Shown one piece after another: positions 11,039-20,890 of a stretch of 64,000 nt of DNA. Under the pieces are notes generated by a model. The model made no database searches and had not been told where the DNA came from. It worked only from the letters and a program-made list of their open reading frames with translations. Numbering within the stretch: the first letter of the stretch is position 1; each line of letters opens with the position of its first letter. Made by a program: the position numbers and the translations under genes. The DNA comes from Rhodobacter sp. (GTDB lineage: Bacteria; Pseudomonadota; Alphaproteobacteria; Rhodobacterales; Rhodobacteraceae), in NCBI GenBank assembly GCA_013821825.1, contig PNJK01000009.1:22476-86475 (forward strand). The letters run 5' to 3'.

Positions 11039-11103
11039 GGCATTCCGCCGATCCGGGAAATCGCCTCGTGACAGCGGACCAAAGGCACGGCAGCATTCAC
11101 CCC

Positions 11104-11898
11104 ATGATGCGTGCACTTCCGGTTCTTGCCCTTTTCCTGCTGGCCGCCTGCGGTGGACGCCTGGCGCCGGATACGGCATCGCCGGACGAAGGCCCGCAGA
11201 TTACGGTCACGTCCTCCAACTTCAGCGACGCAGACCCGACCGACTGGCCGGGCCGGTCGCCTGACCGCTACCCTGTGCACGGGATCGACCTGTCGCGCTT
11301 CCAGACATCGGTCGACTGGGCGACGGCCCGGGCCAATGGGGTGAACTTCGCCTTCATCAAGGCGACCGAAGGCGGCGATCTGGTGGATCCGATGTTCGAG
11401 GAGCATTGGCGTCAAGCCGGAGCTGCGGGCGTTAGGCGCGGGGCCTATCATTTCTTCTACCATTGCCGTCCGGCAGCCGAGCAGGCTCGCTGGTTCATTC
11501 GCCATGTGCCACGCACGCCCGGCAGCCTGCCTCCGGTGCTGGACATGGAATGGACGCCCACGTCGCCGACCTGCACGATCCGGCGCGATGGCGCGACGAT
11601 CCGTGAGGAAGCCCGCATCTTCATCTCGATCCTCGAGCGCCACTATGGCCAGCGCCCGGTGATCTACACCACCGTCGATTTCTACGAGGAAACCCAGTTG
11701 TGGCGGCTTCCGGGGGTGGAATTCTGGCTGCGCGCGGTCGCGGGTCATCCCGGCGAGGTCTATGCAGGCCGACCGTGGAGCTTCTGGCAATACACCTCAA
11801 CAGGCGTCGTTCCGGGCATTGCCGGTCAAGTCGACATCAACGTCTTTGCGGGGTCGGAGGCAGCCTGGGCCGACTGGATCGGCGGCCGCGCGCTTTAG
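11104..11898 (+). CDS. Glycoside hydrolase family 25 (lysozyme-like) lipoprotein
   Basis: Lipobox LLAACGG; HGIDLSRFQTSVDWATARANGVNFAFIKATEGG, VLDMEW. Confidence 0.88.
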   Translation: MMRALPVLALFLLAACGGRLAPDTASPDEGPQITVTSSNFSDADPTDWPGRSPDRYPVHGIDLSRFQTSVDWATARANGVNFAFIKATEGGDLVDPMFEEHWRQAGAAGVRRGAYHFFYHCRPAAEQARWFIRHVPRTPGSLPPVLDMEWTPTSPTCTIRRDGATIREEARIFISILERHYGQRPVIYTTVDFYEETQLWRLPGVEFWLRAVAGHPGEVYAGRPWSFWQYTSTGVVPGIAGQVDINVFAGSEAAWADWIGGRAL

Positions 11899-12209
11899 GG
11901 ACGCTTGCCGGATCGCCAGCGTCGCCGACACCGTCCGACGCGGTGCCGCGCCCGAATCACAAACCCCGAAATCGGGCCGCGCAACCTTGGCAGGTCCACC
12001 GCCAGGAACAGCAGGCCGATCGGCAGCATCCAGATGCCCAGGATTGGCAGGAACGAAAACAGCCCCCCGACAATGAACAGCAGGGCCAGAGGCAAGCGCA
12101 CGACCCACCACCCCTTGCGCCTGAGCACGGTCAGCGGGACGCGCAAGGCGGGGAATGCCCGCTGCAGCGCGTCAAACTGCCTCTGAAACCGTCGGTCCCG
12201 CCGCGACAT
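11895..12209 (-). CDS. Small uncharacterised membrane protein
   Basis: 104 aa with two hydrophobic segments between basic termini. Confidence 0.65.
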   Translation of the reverse strand: MSRRDRRFQRQFDALQRAFPALRVPLTVLRRKGWWVVRLPLALLFIVGGLFSFLPILGIWMLPIGLLFLAVDLPRLRGPISGFVIRARHRVGRCRRRWRSGKRP

Positions 12210-12268
12210 GTCCTACCTCTTCACGCCCACAAGATGGAGGTCGGGCGTGACGGCTTCAAGACGGGTGA

Positions 12269-14767
12269 TCAGCCGTCGACACGGATCCGCGCGTTCGCCG
12301 GGTCGAAGGGGCTGTCTTCAGTGACGACGGCATCCCATTCCTTGAGCTGGATCTTGACCCGCAGCCTGGTGCCGGGTTCGGCTAGGTCCGGGCGAACATA
12401 GCCCATGCCGATCTGCTTGCCGAAGGCGACCGAGTAGCCGCCCGAAGTCAGGCGCCCGATCTTCTGGCCGTCAAGAAGCAGCGCTTCCTTGCCCCAGGGA
12501 TCGGCGTCCGCAGGCCCGTCGATCAGCAGGGTCACGCATTTTGACCGGATGCCGGTGCCGATCATCATCTGCTTGCCGCGGAAATCCTTGGTCATGTCGA
12601 CAAAGCGGTCAAGGGCGGCCTCAAGCGGGGTCGCGTCGCGGCCAAGCTCGTTGCCAAAGGCGCGGTAGGATTTTTCCTGCCGCAGCCAGTTCTGCGCCCG
12701 AGCTCCGACGCCTTTCAGGCCGTGCTTTTCGCCGACCGACCAGATCAGATCCCAGAGGTAGAGGCCGAACTCGACCGGGTAGTGAAGCTCCCAGCCAAGC
12801 TCGCCCGTGTAAGCCACGCGAACCGCACGGACCGGGCACATGCCAAGCTCGATGTCGCGGTAAGCAAGCCAGGGGAAGCGCTTGTTGGAAAGGACGGTTT
12901 CGGGATCGCGGTCTTTCACGATGTCCTTCAGCAGCGCCCGCGCATTCGGGCCGGCCAGCGCGTAGACGCCCCATTGGGTGGTTATGTCATGGATGTCGAT
13001 ATGGCCCTTGCCTTCCGCCATCCAGTCGTCTGCGGCCTTCTGCAGGAAATCATAGTCATAGGCCGTCCAGGCGCCCGCCGAGATCAGGTGGTATTCGTCC
13101 TGCTTCAACCGGACGATGGTGTATTCGGTGCGGGTGGTGCCGTGGTCGGTCAACGCATAGGTCAGGTTGATCCGGCCCACGTTCGGCAGTTTGTTGCAGG
13201 TGAAGTGGTCAAGGAAGGCCGTCGCCCCCGGCCCGCGCACCAGATGTTTGGTGAAGGCGGAGGCGTCGATGATGCCCACAGTGTTGCGGACGGCCTCGGC
13301 TTCGGCCTTCGCAAAGGGCCACCATGCACCGCGGCGGAAGCTGCGGCTGTCGTGGTCGAAGGTCGCCGGGGCATCGACGGGCCCGTAATAGTTCGGGCGT
13401 TCCCAGCCGTTCACCTGACCCATCTGCGCGCCCATTTCCTTCTGGCGGTCATAGGCGGGCGCCGTGCGCAAGGGGCGGCAGGCTTCGCGTTCTTCGTCCG
13501 GGTGGTGCAGGATGAAGACGTGGTCGTAGCATTCCTCGTTCTTGCGGCTTGCATACTCGGTGGTCATCCAGTTGCCAAAACGCTTGGGGTCGAGGCTGGC
13601 CATGTCGATCTCGGCCTCGCCTTCGGTCATCAGCTGGGCAAGGTAATGACCCGTGCCGCCCGCTGCCGTGATGCCGAACGAAAAGCCTTCTGCCAGCCAC
13701 ATGTTGCGCAGACCGGGCGCGGGGCCGACGAGCGGGTTGCCGTCGGGAGTATAGCAGATCGGGCCGTTGTAATCGTCCTTGAGGCCCACGGTTTCCGACG
13801 AGGGAATCCGGTGGATGAAGGACATGTACTCCTGCTCGATCCGTTCGAGGTCGAGGGGGAAGAGGTCGGCGCGGAAGGATTCCGGCACCTCATAGGGGAA
13901 GCGGGCCGGGGCGCCCTTCTCGTAAGGCCCCAGAATCCAGCCACCGCGCTCTTCGCGCACATACCACTTGGCATCGGCATCGCGCAGGACCGGGTGCTGC
14001 GGGTTGGTCTTGCGCCATTCGACGAGGGCCGGGTCGGGTTCGGTGACGATATACTGGTGCTCGACCACCACGGCGGGGGTCTTGATCCCCAGAAGCCGCG
14101 CGGTCCGCTGGGCGTGGTTGCCGGTGGCGGTTACGACATGCTCGGCGGTGATGTCGAACTTGTCGTCGGAGGCGACAAGGTTGCCGCCCTGTTCGACCAT
14201 GCGGCTGCAGGAAACGATCCACTCCGAACCCGTCCAGCGGTAGCCGTCGACCTGCACCTTGCGCTCGAAAGTGCAGCCGAACTGGCGGGCACCCTTGGCC
14301 ATGGCCTGCGTCACGTCGGCCGGGTTGATGTAGCCGTCCTGCGGGTGGTAAAGCGCGCCGATCAGGTCTTCGGTGCGGACCAAGGGCCAGCGGTCCTTGA
14401 TGTCCTTCGGCGTCAGAAACTCGTGGTAGACCCCGGCGGTTTCTGCGACGGAGGAGTAAAGCATATACTCATCCATCCGCTGCTGGTGTTGCGCCATCCG
14501 CAGGTTGCCGACGACGTAGAAGCCGGGGTTGAGACCCGTCTCCGCCTCCAGCCCCTTGTAGAAATCAACCGAGTATTTGTGGATATGGGTCGTGGCATAG
14601 GACATGTTGAACAGGGGAAGCAGCCCCGCCGCATGCCAGGTGGAGCCCGCCGTCAGCTCGTCGCGTTCGACCAGCATCGTGTCCCACCCCGCCTTGGCCA
14701 GATGGTAGGCGATCCCGGTGCCCACGGCGCCACCGCCCACGACCAGTGCTTTGACATGCGTTTTCAT
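12269..14767 (-). CDS. FAD-dependent oxidoreductase with GcvT-like C-terminus (dimethylglycine/sarcosine dehydrogenase-like)
   Basis: 832 aa; VVGGGAVGTGIAYHLAKAGWDTMLVERDELTAGSTWHAAGL; C-terminal aminomethyltransferase-like domain. Confidence 0.9.
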   Translation of the reverse strand: MKTHVKALVVGGGAVGTGIAYHLAKAGWDTMLVERDELTAGSTWHAAGLLPLFNMSYATTHIHKYSVDFYKGLEAETGLNPGFYVVGNLRMAQHQQRMDEYMLYSSVAETAGVYHEFLTPKDIKDRWPLVRTEDLIGALYHPQDGYINPADVTQAMAKGARQFGCTFERKVQVDGYRWTGSEWIVSCSRMVEQGGNLVASDDKFDITAEHVVTATGNHAQRTARLLGIKTPAVVVEHQYIVTEPDPALVEWRKTNPQHPVLRDADAKWYVREERGGWILGPYEKGAPARFPYEVPESFRADLFPLDLERIEQEYMSFIHRIPSSETVGLKDDYNGPICYTPDGNPLVGPAPGLRNMWLAEGFSFGITAAGGTGHYLAQLMTEGEAEIDMASLDPKRFGNWMTTEYASRKNEECYDHVFILHHPDEEREACRPLRTAPAYDRQKEMGAQMGQVNGWERPNYYGPVDAPATFDHDSRSFRRGAWWPFAKAEAEAVRNTVGIIDASAFTKHLVRGPGATAFLDHFTCNKLPNVGRINLTYALTDHGTTRTEYTIVRLKQDEYHLISAGAWTAYDYDFLQKAADDWMAEGKGHIDIHDITTQWGVYALAGPNARALLKDIVKDRDPETVLSNKRFPWLAYRDIELGMCPVRAVRVAYTGELGWELHYPVEFGLYLWDLIWSVGEKHGLKGVGARAQNWLRQEKSYRAFGNELGRDATPLEAALDRFVDMTKDFRGKQMMIGTGIRSKCVTLLIDGPADADPWGKEALLLDGQKIGRLTSGGYSVAFGKQIGMGYVRPDLAEPGTRLRVKIQLKEWDAVVTEDSPFDPANARIRVDG

Positions 14768-14900
14768 TTGAAGGACTCCCGGAAGACGTTTGCCCCTATC
14801 TGCCAGACCCGGGCCAAACCGGACAAGTCCACCCGACCATTGGCGTCAGAAAACGACATGGCGCAGATTAGCGACCCCTCGTCCTGTCAGCCCGCCCGAA

Positions 14901-15225
14901 TCAGCGGGCAAGACTGGCGGTGTGCCGGGCGCTGACCCGGTGCAGATCGGCTGGCGGACTGTCCTCGGCCTTGACGAATTCGACGAACAACTGGTTCAGG
15001 CTGTTGAAGATCACCTGACCCAACGCCTCGGTGTCGATCCCGGGCAAGGCATCGCCGCGCGATTTCAGGGCGGCGAGCAGGTCGCAGGCCTTCGCGGCAA
15101 GCATCGCGTCAAGTTCCGTATAGCGCTTTGAAAACGGGGGTCCTGGCACCTCGATCGAAAATGCCATGGCCTTGCGCCCGACCGGTGGCAGTGATTTCAG
15201 GTGGTTCCGTCAAAAAATCACCACA
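14901..15225 (-). pseudogene. TetR-family regulator, C-terminal remnant
   Basis: KSLPPVGRKAMAFSIEVPGPPFSKRYTELDAMLAAKACDLLAALKSR... resembles TetR C-terminal domain; no HTH; upstream frame stops near 15225. Confidence 0.5.
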
Positions 15226-15425
15226 GTTTAGGCCCTACTTATGTCACATTAGCAGTGCTAATAATGATCATAGTTTAGTGAGTGGCATGGGTAACAAGTG
15301 ACGAGTGAGTGTCCTGATCGCCCCTGTTTTCGAGTGATCGTGGTGAGCGGTGCGGTCGGTAAGGACTGAAGTCAAAGGTGAGCGGGTTTGGGCCGTCCTA
15401 AGCGTAGCGTGCGATCGGGACCGCC

Positions 15426-15629
15426 ATGAAACCGGAAAATGAAGCGAAGGTTGGTGCTGTGATGATGACATCTTTTATTGCGACCGCTGTGGTACTTGCG
15501 CTGTTCTCGGCGCTTTGGGTACGCATCACCCGACGTGACCTGGAGGCCGCAAGGTCCCGGGCCCTTCTGGCGCATCTCGATTGGCGTCCGGCTCCCAAGG
15601 CGAAGCAGAAAAGACGTCGCAACCGCTGA
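15426..15629 (+). CDS. Possible small single-TM protein
   Basis: 67 aa with one TM segment (VMMTSFIATAVVLALFSALWV) and basic tail; ends at IS remnant boundary. Confidence 0.4.
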   Translation: MKPENEAKVGAVMMTSFIATAVVLALFSALWVRITRRDLEAARSRALLAHLDWRPAPKAKQKRRRNR

Positions 15630-15890
15630 GGTGAGGCAGCTCTGGCCTGCTTCCGGTTTCGTGGACAGGCAGTTGAGCTATCCCGGCCTTTCTTTCGAAC
15701 GCGACGGGGCGAAGATAGCCGATGGTCGAGCGCCTGCGGACCGTGTTGTAGAACCGTTCGACGTAATCGAACTCATCTGCCCTCGCGCCCTCGCGCGCCC
15801 GGTAGGTCTTCTTGCCGATCCGTTCGGTCCTGAGCGAGCAGAAAAAGCTCTCCATGGCTGCGCTATCCCGGACGTTGCCGGATCGGCCTA
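15627..15890 (-). mobile_element. IS3-family transposase OrfB C-terminal remnant
   Basis: RDSAAMESFFCSLRTERIGKKTYRAREGARADEFDYVERFYNTVRRRSTIGYLRPVAFE is typical of IS3 integrase C-termini. Confidence 0.8.
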
Positions 15891-15985
15891 AGTACCTGGG
15901 TGTTTGGTCCCGGCATCTGGTGGATCGGGTCGAGGATGAATCGATCCGGCTCTGATGTCCAGATTTTGCAGATGTATTCGTAGAG
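15891..15985 (-). mobile_element. Transposase C-terminal fragment (IS481-like)
   Basis: Reverse-strand YEYICKIWTSEPDRFILDPIHQMPGPNT resembles the C-terminus of IS481-type transposases. Confidence 0.55.
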
Positions 15986-15986
15986 C

Positions 15987-16727
15987 GTGTTCCCCCACAT
16001 GTCGCTGCGCGACAACATGGCCTTTGGTCTGCGGATGCGGCGGAAGTGCCGAACCGAACGCGCGGCAATGGCCGATGCGATGCTGGTGCTGGTCGGACTT
16101 GAAGGCCGTGGCGAGCGCCGCCCGCACGGGCTTTCGGGCGGTCAGCGGCAGTGCGTCGCGCTGGCCCGCGCGCTGGCCGTCGAACCTGATGTGCTGCTTC
16201 TGGATGAACCGCCTGGGGCACTGGACCTGAAACTGCGGCGGCAGATGCGGGCGGAGCTGAAGGATATCGAGCGCCGGGTCGGGGCGACCTTTGTCCACGT
16301 CACCCACGATCAGGAAGAGGCGATGGCAATCGCCGACCGGATCGTGGTGATGAACGCCAGCCGGTTCGAGGATGTTGGACCCCTGCGTGACGTCAACCTG
16401 CCCCCGAAATCTCTGTTCGCCGACAGCTTCATGGGCGAGGTCAATCCTATTCCAGTGGCTTCGGGCCACACGCCTTTCGGGCCGGTGCTGCTGCCTGATG
16501 GCACGCTTTGCCCGCGGCCCGCGGCGATCAGTGCCACGGGCTCGTTTCACATCGGCTTTTGCAGGGTCTTGGATGTGGCTTTCTTCGGGACCCATGTCCG
16601 CGCCCATGTCACGCCGCTTGCAGCACCGGACTTGCGGCTGGTGGAGCATCTGCCGCAATCTGAGGCACCCGAGCCGGGCGCGGTGTTCGACCTGGGTGCC
16701 GAAACCTATGTGGTGCTGAACCGATGA
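15987..16727 (+). pseudogene. ABC transporter ATP-binding protein (PotA/UgpC-like), N-terminus with Walker A missing
   Basis: Starts at VFPHMSLRDNMAFGLRMR; signature LSGGQRQCVALARAL present, no P-loop; abuts IS remnants. Confidence 0.8.
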
Positions 16728-17449
16728 TGCGCGCAAAGCCGGAAGACTGGTGGCGGGTCCGTTCCATGGGCGACGGCGTCACCCATATCGACGAGCCCCA
16801 CATCCGCGAATTCTATCGCTGCAATCTATGGCACGTCCGGGGCCGTGACAGCGACATGCTGGTCGACAGCGGCATGGGCGTCGTCAGCTTGCGCGACCGG
16901 GTGCCGCTGGTCACCAGGCGTCCCTTGCAGGCGGTCGCCAGCCACACGCATTTTGACCATATCGGCTGCCATCATGAATTTCGTTGCCGCCTTTGCCACG
17001 GGGCCGAGGCGCATCTGCTGCGCGCGCCCACGCGCGAGAACACCTTTGCCGACAAGTATGTGACCGATGACATCTTCACGACGCTGCCGCCCGAACCCTA
17101 CACCTCCGAGACCTATCAGGTCGGGGCCGCCCCCGCGACGCGGCTGCTGTGGGACGGTGACATCGTCGACCTCGGCGACCGCCATTTCGAGGTGATCCAT
17201 ACCCCGGGGCACTCTCCCGGTGGCATCGCGCTGTGGGAAGCGGCGACGGGCGTGCTGTTTTCCGGCGACATCGTCTATGACGGAGAGCTGATCGAAGGAA
17301 CCACCGCGCAGGAGCAGGACCAGTATCTGCGCTCGATGGAACGGCTGCTGCGCTTGCCGGTCCGAGTGGTGCACGGCGGGCATTTCCCAAGCTACTCGGG
17401 TGAACGGCACCACGAGATCATCAGCGCATGGCTGCAAGGCAAGCGGTAA
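16724..17449 (+). CDS. MBL-fold metallo-hydrolase
   Basis: SHTHFDHIGCHHEF, HTPGHSPGGIALWE, VVHGGHFPSY. Confidence 0.88.
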   Translation: MMRAKPEDWWRVRSMGDGVTHIDEPHIREFYRCNLWHVRGRDSDMLVDSGMGVVSLRDRVPLVTRRPLQAVASHTHFDHIGCHHEFRCRLCHGAEAHLLRAPTRENTFADKYVTDDIFTTLPPEPYTSETYQVGAAPATRLLWDGDIVDLGDRHFEVIHTPGHSPGGIALWEAATGVLFSGDIVYDGELIEGTTAQEQDQYLRSMERLLRLPVRVVHGGHFPSYSGERHHEIISAWLQGKR

Positions 17450-17566
17450 GTGTCCGACCATTCGGTTCGTCGGCTTCTGTGCCCTTGATTGACGCGGGTC
17501 AAGGCGCCCACATCCGGTCTGACACATACTTTTTGACATAGTCCATGGGTGAGAAGGCGGGATTTC

Positions 17567-18037
17567 ATGAAAAAGGACGCATCCAGAGTCTGGGCTTTGG
17601 CCATCAACAGCACGCAGGCCCGCATCGTACGCGGTTTGGGAACCGGGGAAAACGCGGCTCCTGCGGAACTTGTCTTGAAGACCAGTGCGAAAAAGCCGCG
17701 CGATATCATGTCCGACAAACCCGGACGCTCGTTCGCCTCGAAGGGCGGGGGGCGCAGGTCGGCGATGGAATATTCCTCCGATCCGGTCACCGAAGTGCAT
17801 CGGGATTTCATCCGTCAGGTGATTCAGCTTCTGGAAAGTCACAGGCGCGCGGCAGAGTTCGACCAGCTTGCGATCTTCGCCGAGCATGACATGCTTGGAC
17901 TGCTGCGCCCGATGCTGCCGCAGCCGCTCAGCGCGCTAGTGATCAAGGAGGTGCCGAAGAACTTTCTGCACTTGTCGGAACACGAACTTCCCAAGGCAAT
18001 CCTGCACGAGTTGGCGGATGGCCCCCGTATTTCCTGA
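17567..18037 (+). CDS. Host attachment family protein
   Basis: VWALAINSTQARIVRGL...DIMSDKPGRSFAS...LAIFAEHDMLGLLRPMLP pattern of the host-attachment protein family. Confidence 0.75.
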   Translation: MKKDASRVWALAINSTQARIVRGLGTGENAAPAELVLKTSAKKPRDIMSDKPGRSFASKGGGRRSAMEYSSDPVTEVHRDFIRQVIQLLESHRRAAEFDQLAIFAEHDMLGLLRPMLPQPLSALVIKEVPKNFLHLSEHELPKAILHELADGPRIS

Positions 18038-18725
18038 TCGGCGCGCGGGGGGGCGGGCGCTTGCCGAAAAGCTTGGCCACCTTGCGGGGGAGGATACAGT
18101 CGTGCTTGGGCTGCCGCGAGGCGGCCTGCCAGTGGCAGATGAAATCGCCCGCGCGCTTGGTGCGCCGCTGGATATCGTTCTGGTCCGCAAGATCGGGATG
18201 CCGCTGAACCCGGAGCTGGCGCTTGGTGCCATCGCCGGGCCAGAGGGCGGCACGCTGGTTCTGAACGACGAAATGGTTTCGGCTTACGGCATCGACGCCG
18301 ACACGATCGAGGCGCAGGCAGCGCCCTCCCGTGCCGAACTTGCCCGGCGCAGCGCACTTTGGGGCACGCGTCTGACGCCCGGAGCGCTGAAGGGCAAGCG
18401 GGTGATCCTGGTCGACGACGGTATCGCGACCGGTGCCACGATGCGCGCCGCCATCGCCGCCGTCCGGGCCGACCGTCCAGCGCGCGTGATCGTGGCAACC
18501 CCGGTTGCCCCTCCGGACACGATTGCTGCTATGGCCGCGCTTGCGGATGAAGTGGTGTGCCTTGCAACCCCCGCCTTCTTCACGGCAGTCGGTCTGCACT
18601 ACGCCAGCTTTCCACAGCTTGACGACGACGAGGTGCGCCGGATTCTGGCCGGAGCCGAGCGGCCTGACAGACCGGCCAAAGATGGCAACGGGGCAGGGCA
18701 CTCTCGACCTCCGCCGCAGCGCTAG
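18018..18725 (+). CDS. Phosphoribosyltransferase-family protein
   Basis: VLGLPRGGLPVADEIARALGAPLDIVLVRKIG and VILVDDGIATGATM PRPP-binding motif. Confidence 0.87.
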   Translation: MAPVFPDRRAGGRALAEKLGHLAGEDTVVLGLPRGGLPVADEIARALGAPLDIVLVRKIGMPLNPELALGAIAGPEGGTLVLNDEMVSAYGIDADTIEAQAAPSRAELARRSALWGTRLTPGALKGKRVILVDDGIATGATMRAAIAAVRADRPARVIVATPVAPPDTIAAMAALADEVVCLATPAFFTAVGLHYASFPQLDDDEVRRILAGAERPDRPAKDGNGAGHSRPPPQR

Positions 18726-18802
18726 GCAAGTCTGCGTCGCCGGGTTATCTGATACAGACACAAGGGGCCGCATGATCGGGGCCCTGCGACAAGGATTTTC
18801 CG

Positions 18803-19777
18803 ATGACGCACTTCAACCAACCGCTTGGCGGCAACGACATGCCCCGGTTCGGCGGCCCGGCCACGATGATGCGCCTGCCGGCAGCGACCACTCCCAAGGG
18901 GCTTGATGTTGCATTCATCGGCATTCCGATGGACCATGGCACGTCGAACCGCCCCGGCACCCGGCTTGGCCCCCGGCAGATCCGGGACGAATCCCGCATG
19001 CTGCGACCCTACAACATGGCGACGGGGGCCGCCCCGTTCGAACACCTGCAGGTCGCCGACCTTGGCGACGTGGCGATCAACACGTTCGACCTGAAAAAGA
19101 CCGTGGACATCATAACCGCCCACTACCGCGAGGTTCTTGGCCACGGGATCATCCCCTTGACCCTGGGTGGGGACCATACTCTGACCTGGCCGATCCTGCG
19201 CGCGATCAAAGACCGGCACGGACCGGTGGCTCTGATCCACATTGACGCCCATGCCGACATCAACGACACCATGTTCGGCGAAACCGTCGCGCATGGCTGC
19301 CCGTTCCGTCGCGCCTGGGAAGACGGCTGCCTGATCAATAACAAGGTGTTCCAGATCGGCCTGCGCGGCACCGGCTATGCGCCGGAAGACTTCGACTGGG
19401 CACGGGGGCAGGGTTGGACAGTGGTGCAGGCCGAGGAATGCTGGCACAAATCCCTGACCGGCCTGATGGCGCAGGTCCGCAAGACGATAGGGTCCGCGCC
19501 GGTCTACATAACCTACGACATCGACAGCCTTGATCCGGCCTTTGCCCCGGGGACGGGCACGGTCGAACCTGGCGGCCTGTCCACCTGGCAGGCACTTGAG
19601 ATCATCCGGGGTTGCGCGGGCCTGAATATCGTCGGTGGCGATCTGGTCGAGGTGTCGCCCCCCTATGACCCCTCGGGCAACACCGCGCTGATCGGGGCGA
19701 ACCTGCTTTACGAGATGCTGTGCGTCCTGCCCGGCGTGCCGCAAGCCCCGCCGCGTTTTTCGGGGCTGACCTTCTAG
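18803..19777 (+). CDS. speB: Agmatinase / ureohydrolase-family protein
   Basis: GGDHTLTWP, IHIDAHADINDT, TYDIDSLDPAFAPGTGTVEPGG. Confidence 0.87.
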   Translation: MTHFNQPLGGNDMPRFGGPATMMRLPAATTPKGLDVAFIGIPMDHGTSNRPGTRLGPRQIRDESRMLRPYNMATGAAPFEHLQVADLGDVAINTFDLKKTVDIITAHYREVLGHGIIPLTLGGDHTLTWPILRAIKDRHGPVALIHIDAHADINDTMFGETVAHGCPFRRAWEDGCLINNKVFQIGLRGTGYAPEDFDWARGQGWTVVQAEECWHKSLTGLMAQVRKTIGSAPVYITYDIDSLDPAFAPGTGTVEPGGLSTWQALEIIRGCAGLNIVGGDLVEVSPPYDPSGNTALIGANLLYEMLCVLPGVPQAPPRFSGLTF

Positions 19778-19807
19778 GAGAGGCTGAACCTTAGCGCTAC
19801 AAGCTGG

Positions 19808-20794
19808 TCAGTCGCCCACCGTGCAGCGCTTGGTCCCGCCGACCCCGGTCAAGCAATCCGCAACAACGCCGGGTGGTTGGTTTTCGGTCTCTGACGCCAG
19901 GTCATCCCCAGCCGAGCCATCCTTGTTTGCCTCCGCTGCGGCAGCGGCTTCGGCTTCGGCGGCCTTGCGATCCTCTTCACGAAGGGCGACTTCTTCGGCC
20001 GCGCGCGCGGCTCGGTCGGCCTGGTAGGCCTCGCGCCCGGCCGCGTCGAGGGCTGAGGCCAGCACGATCACCGGCACGTCGCCCAGCCCCTGCCGCTTGT
20101 CCACGACCGAGGCGTTCATCGCCTTCACTTGCAGGGTCTGGAAGAAGGCCACCAGTTCCGGGTCCTTCATGCGATTGGGCGCAAGGACCCAAAGGTGGAT
20201 CTGCGCGCCAATATCCGCCATGAAGACCCGCCCGCGCATCCCGCCCGGCAGAATGTCCTCGGTCACGTCCATCCCGCGCACTGTCATGAAGCTTAGTCCC
20301 CGGAACTTCGGGGACATCATCTGCAATTCCAACCGCTGCTGCATCGCCGTGAAGCTGGTGAAGATGAAATCAGGATAGCGGACGGCCTTCACCACAACCC
20401 GCTGTTTGCCTTTTTCATAGGTCAGAATGGCGACGTCCGCACCTTTCGCGACCTTCGCGCTACCGATCGAGGTGACAAGCGCGATTGCCTCTGGATCCCC
20501 ATCGGCGCGGTTTTTCGGCTGGAATACGTCGACGTCTTTCGGCACGGCGGGGCGCACAGTCCAACCTTCGGGCGGTTTCGGCAGCATGTCGACCAGGGCC
20601 GACGGAAGGCCCGGTGTCCTGGACGATGCAGTGATGCTGGCGATCCGTCCCGACAGCCCTCCCAGGTATTCCCGGATGGTCAGGCCGTCTTCGTCCCCGG
20701 CGCTCGCCCATTGGCGGGACATGTTGTAGTCCAGAGCCAGGAACCCGCCCAGCCCCACAGCCGCCATCATCAGAAATCCGATCAGCCGCAGCAC
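19808..20794 (-). CDS. Uncharacterised membrane-anchored protein with Ala/Glu-rich C-terminal segment
   Basis: 328 aa, N-terminal TM helix, C-terminal charged coiled-coil-like region, Cys-containing tail. Confidence 0.7.
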   Translation of the reverse strand: MLRLIGFLMMAAVGLGGFLALDYNMSRQWASAGDEDGLTIREYLGGLSGRIASITASSRTPGLPSALVDMLPKPPEGWTVRPAVPKDVDVFQPKNRADGDPEAIALVTSIGSAKVAKGADVAILTYEKGKQRVVVKAVRYPDFIFTSFTAMQQRLELQMMSPKFRGLSFMTVRGMDVTEDILPGGMRGRVFMADIGAQIHLWVLAPNRMKDPELVAFFQTLQVKAMNASVVDKRQGLGDVPVIVLASALDAAGREAYQADRAARAAEEVALREEDRKAAEAEAAAAAEANKDGSAGDDLASETENQPPGVVADCLTGVGGTKRCTVGD

Positions 20795-20890
20795 TGCACG
20801 CTCCGTTTCCTTGTCTTGATGCAGGACTAGCGGATGATTGGGGCAAGCTTCGGGCGAGAGGGCGGAATATTTCCGCCCTGTTGGTGGGCT

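Noticed and set aside
12722-14935. 737-aa plus-strand ORF opposite the dehydrogenase
   Set aside because: Sense strand carries an unambiguous FAD/GcvT protein; the antisense translation shows no family features.
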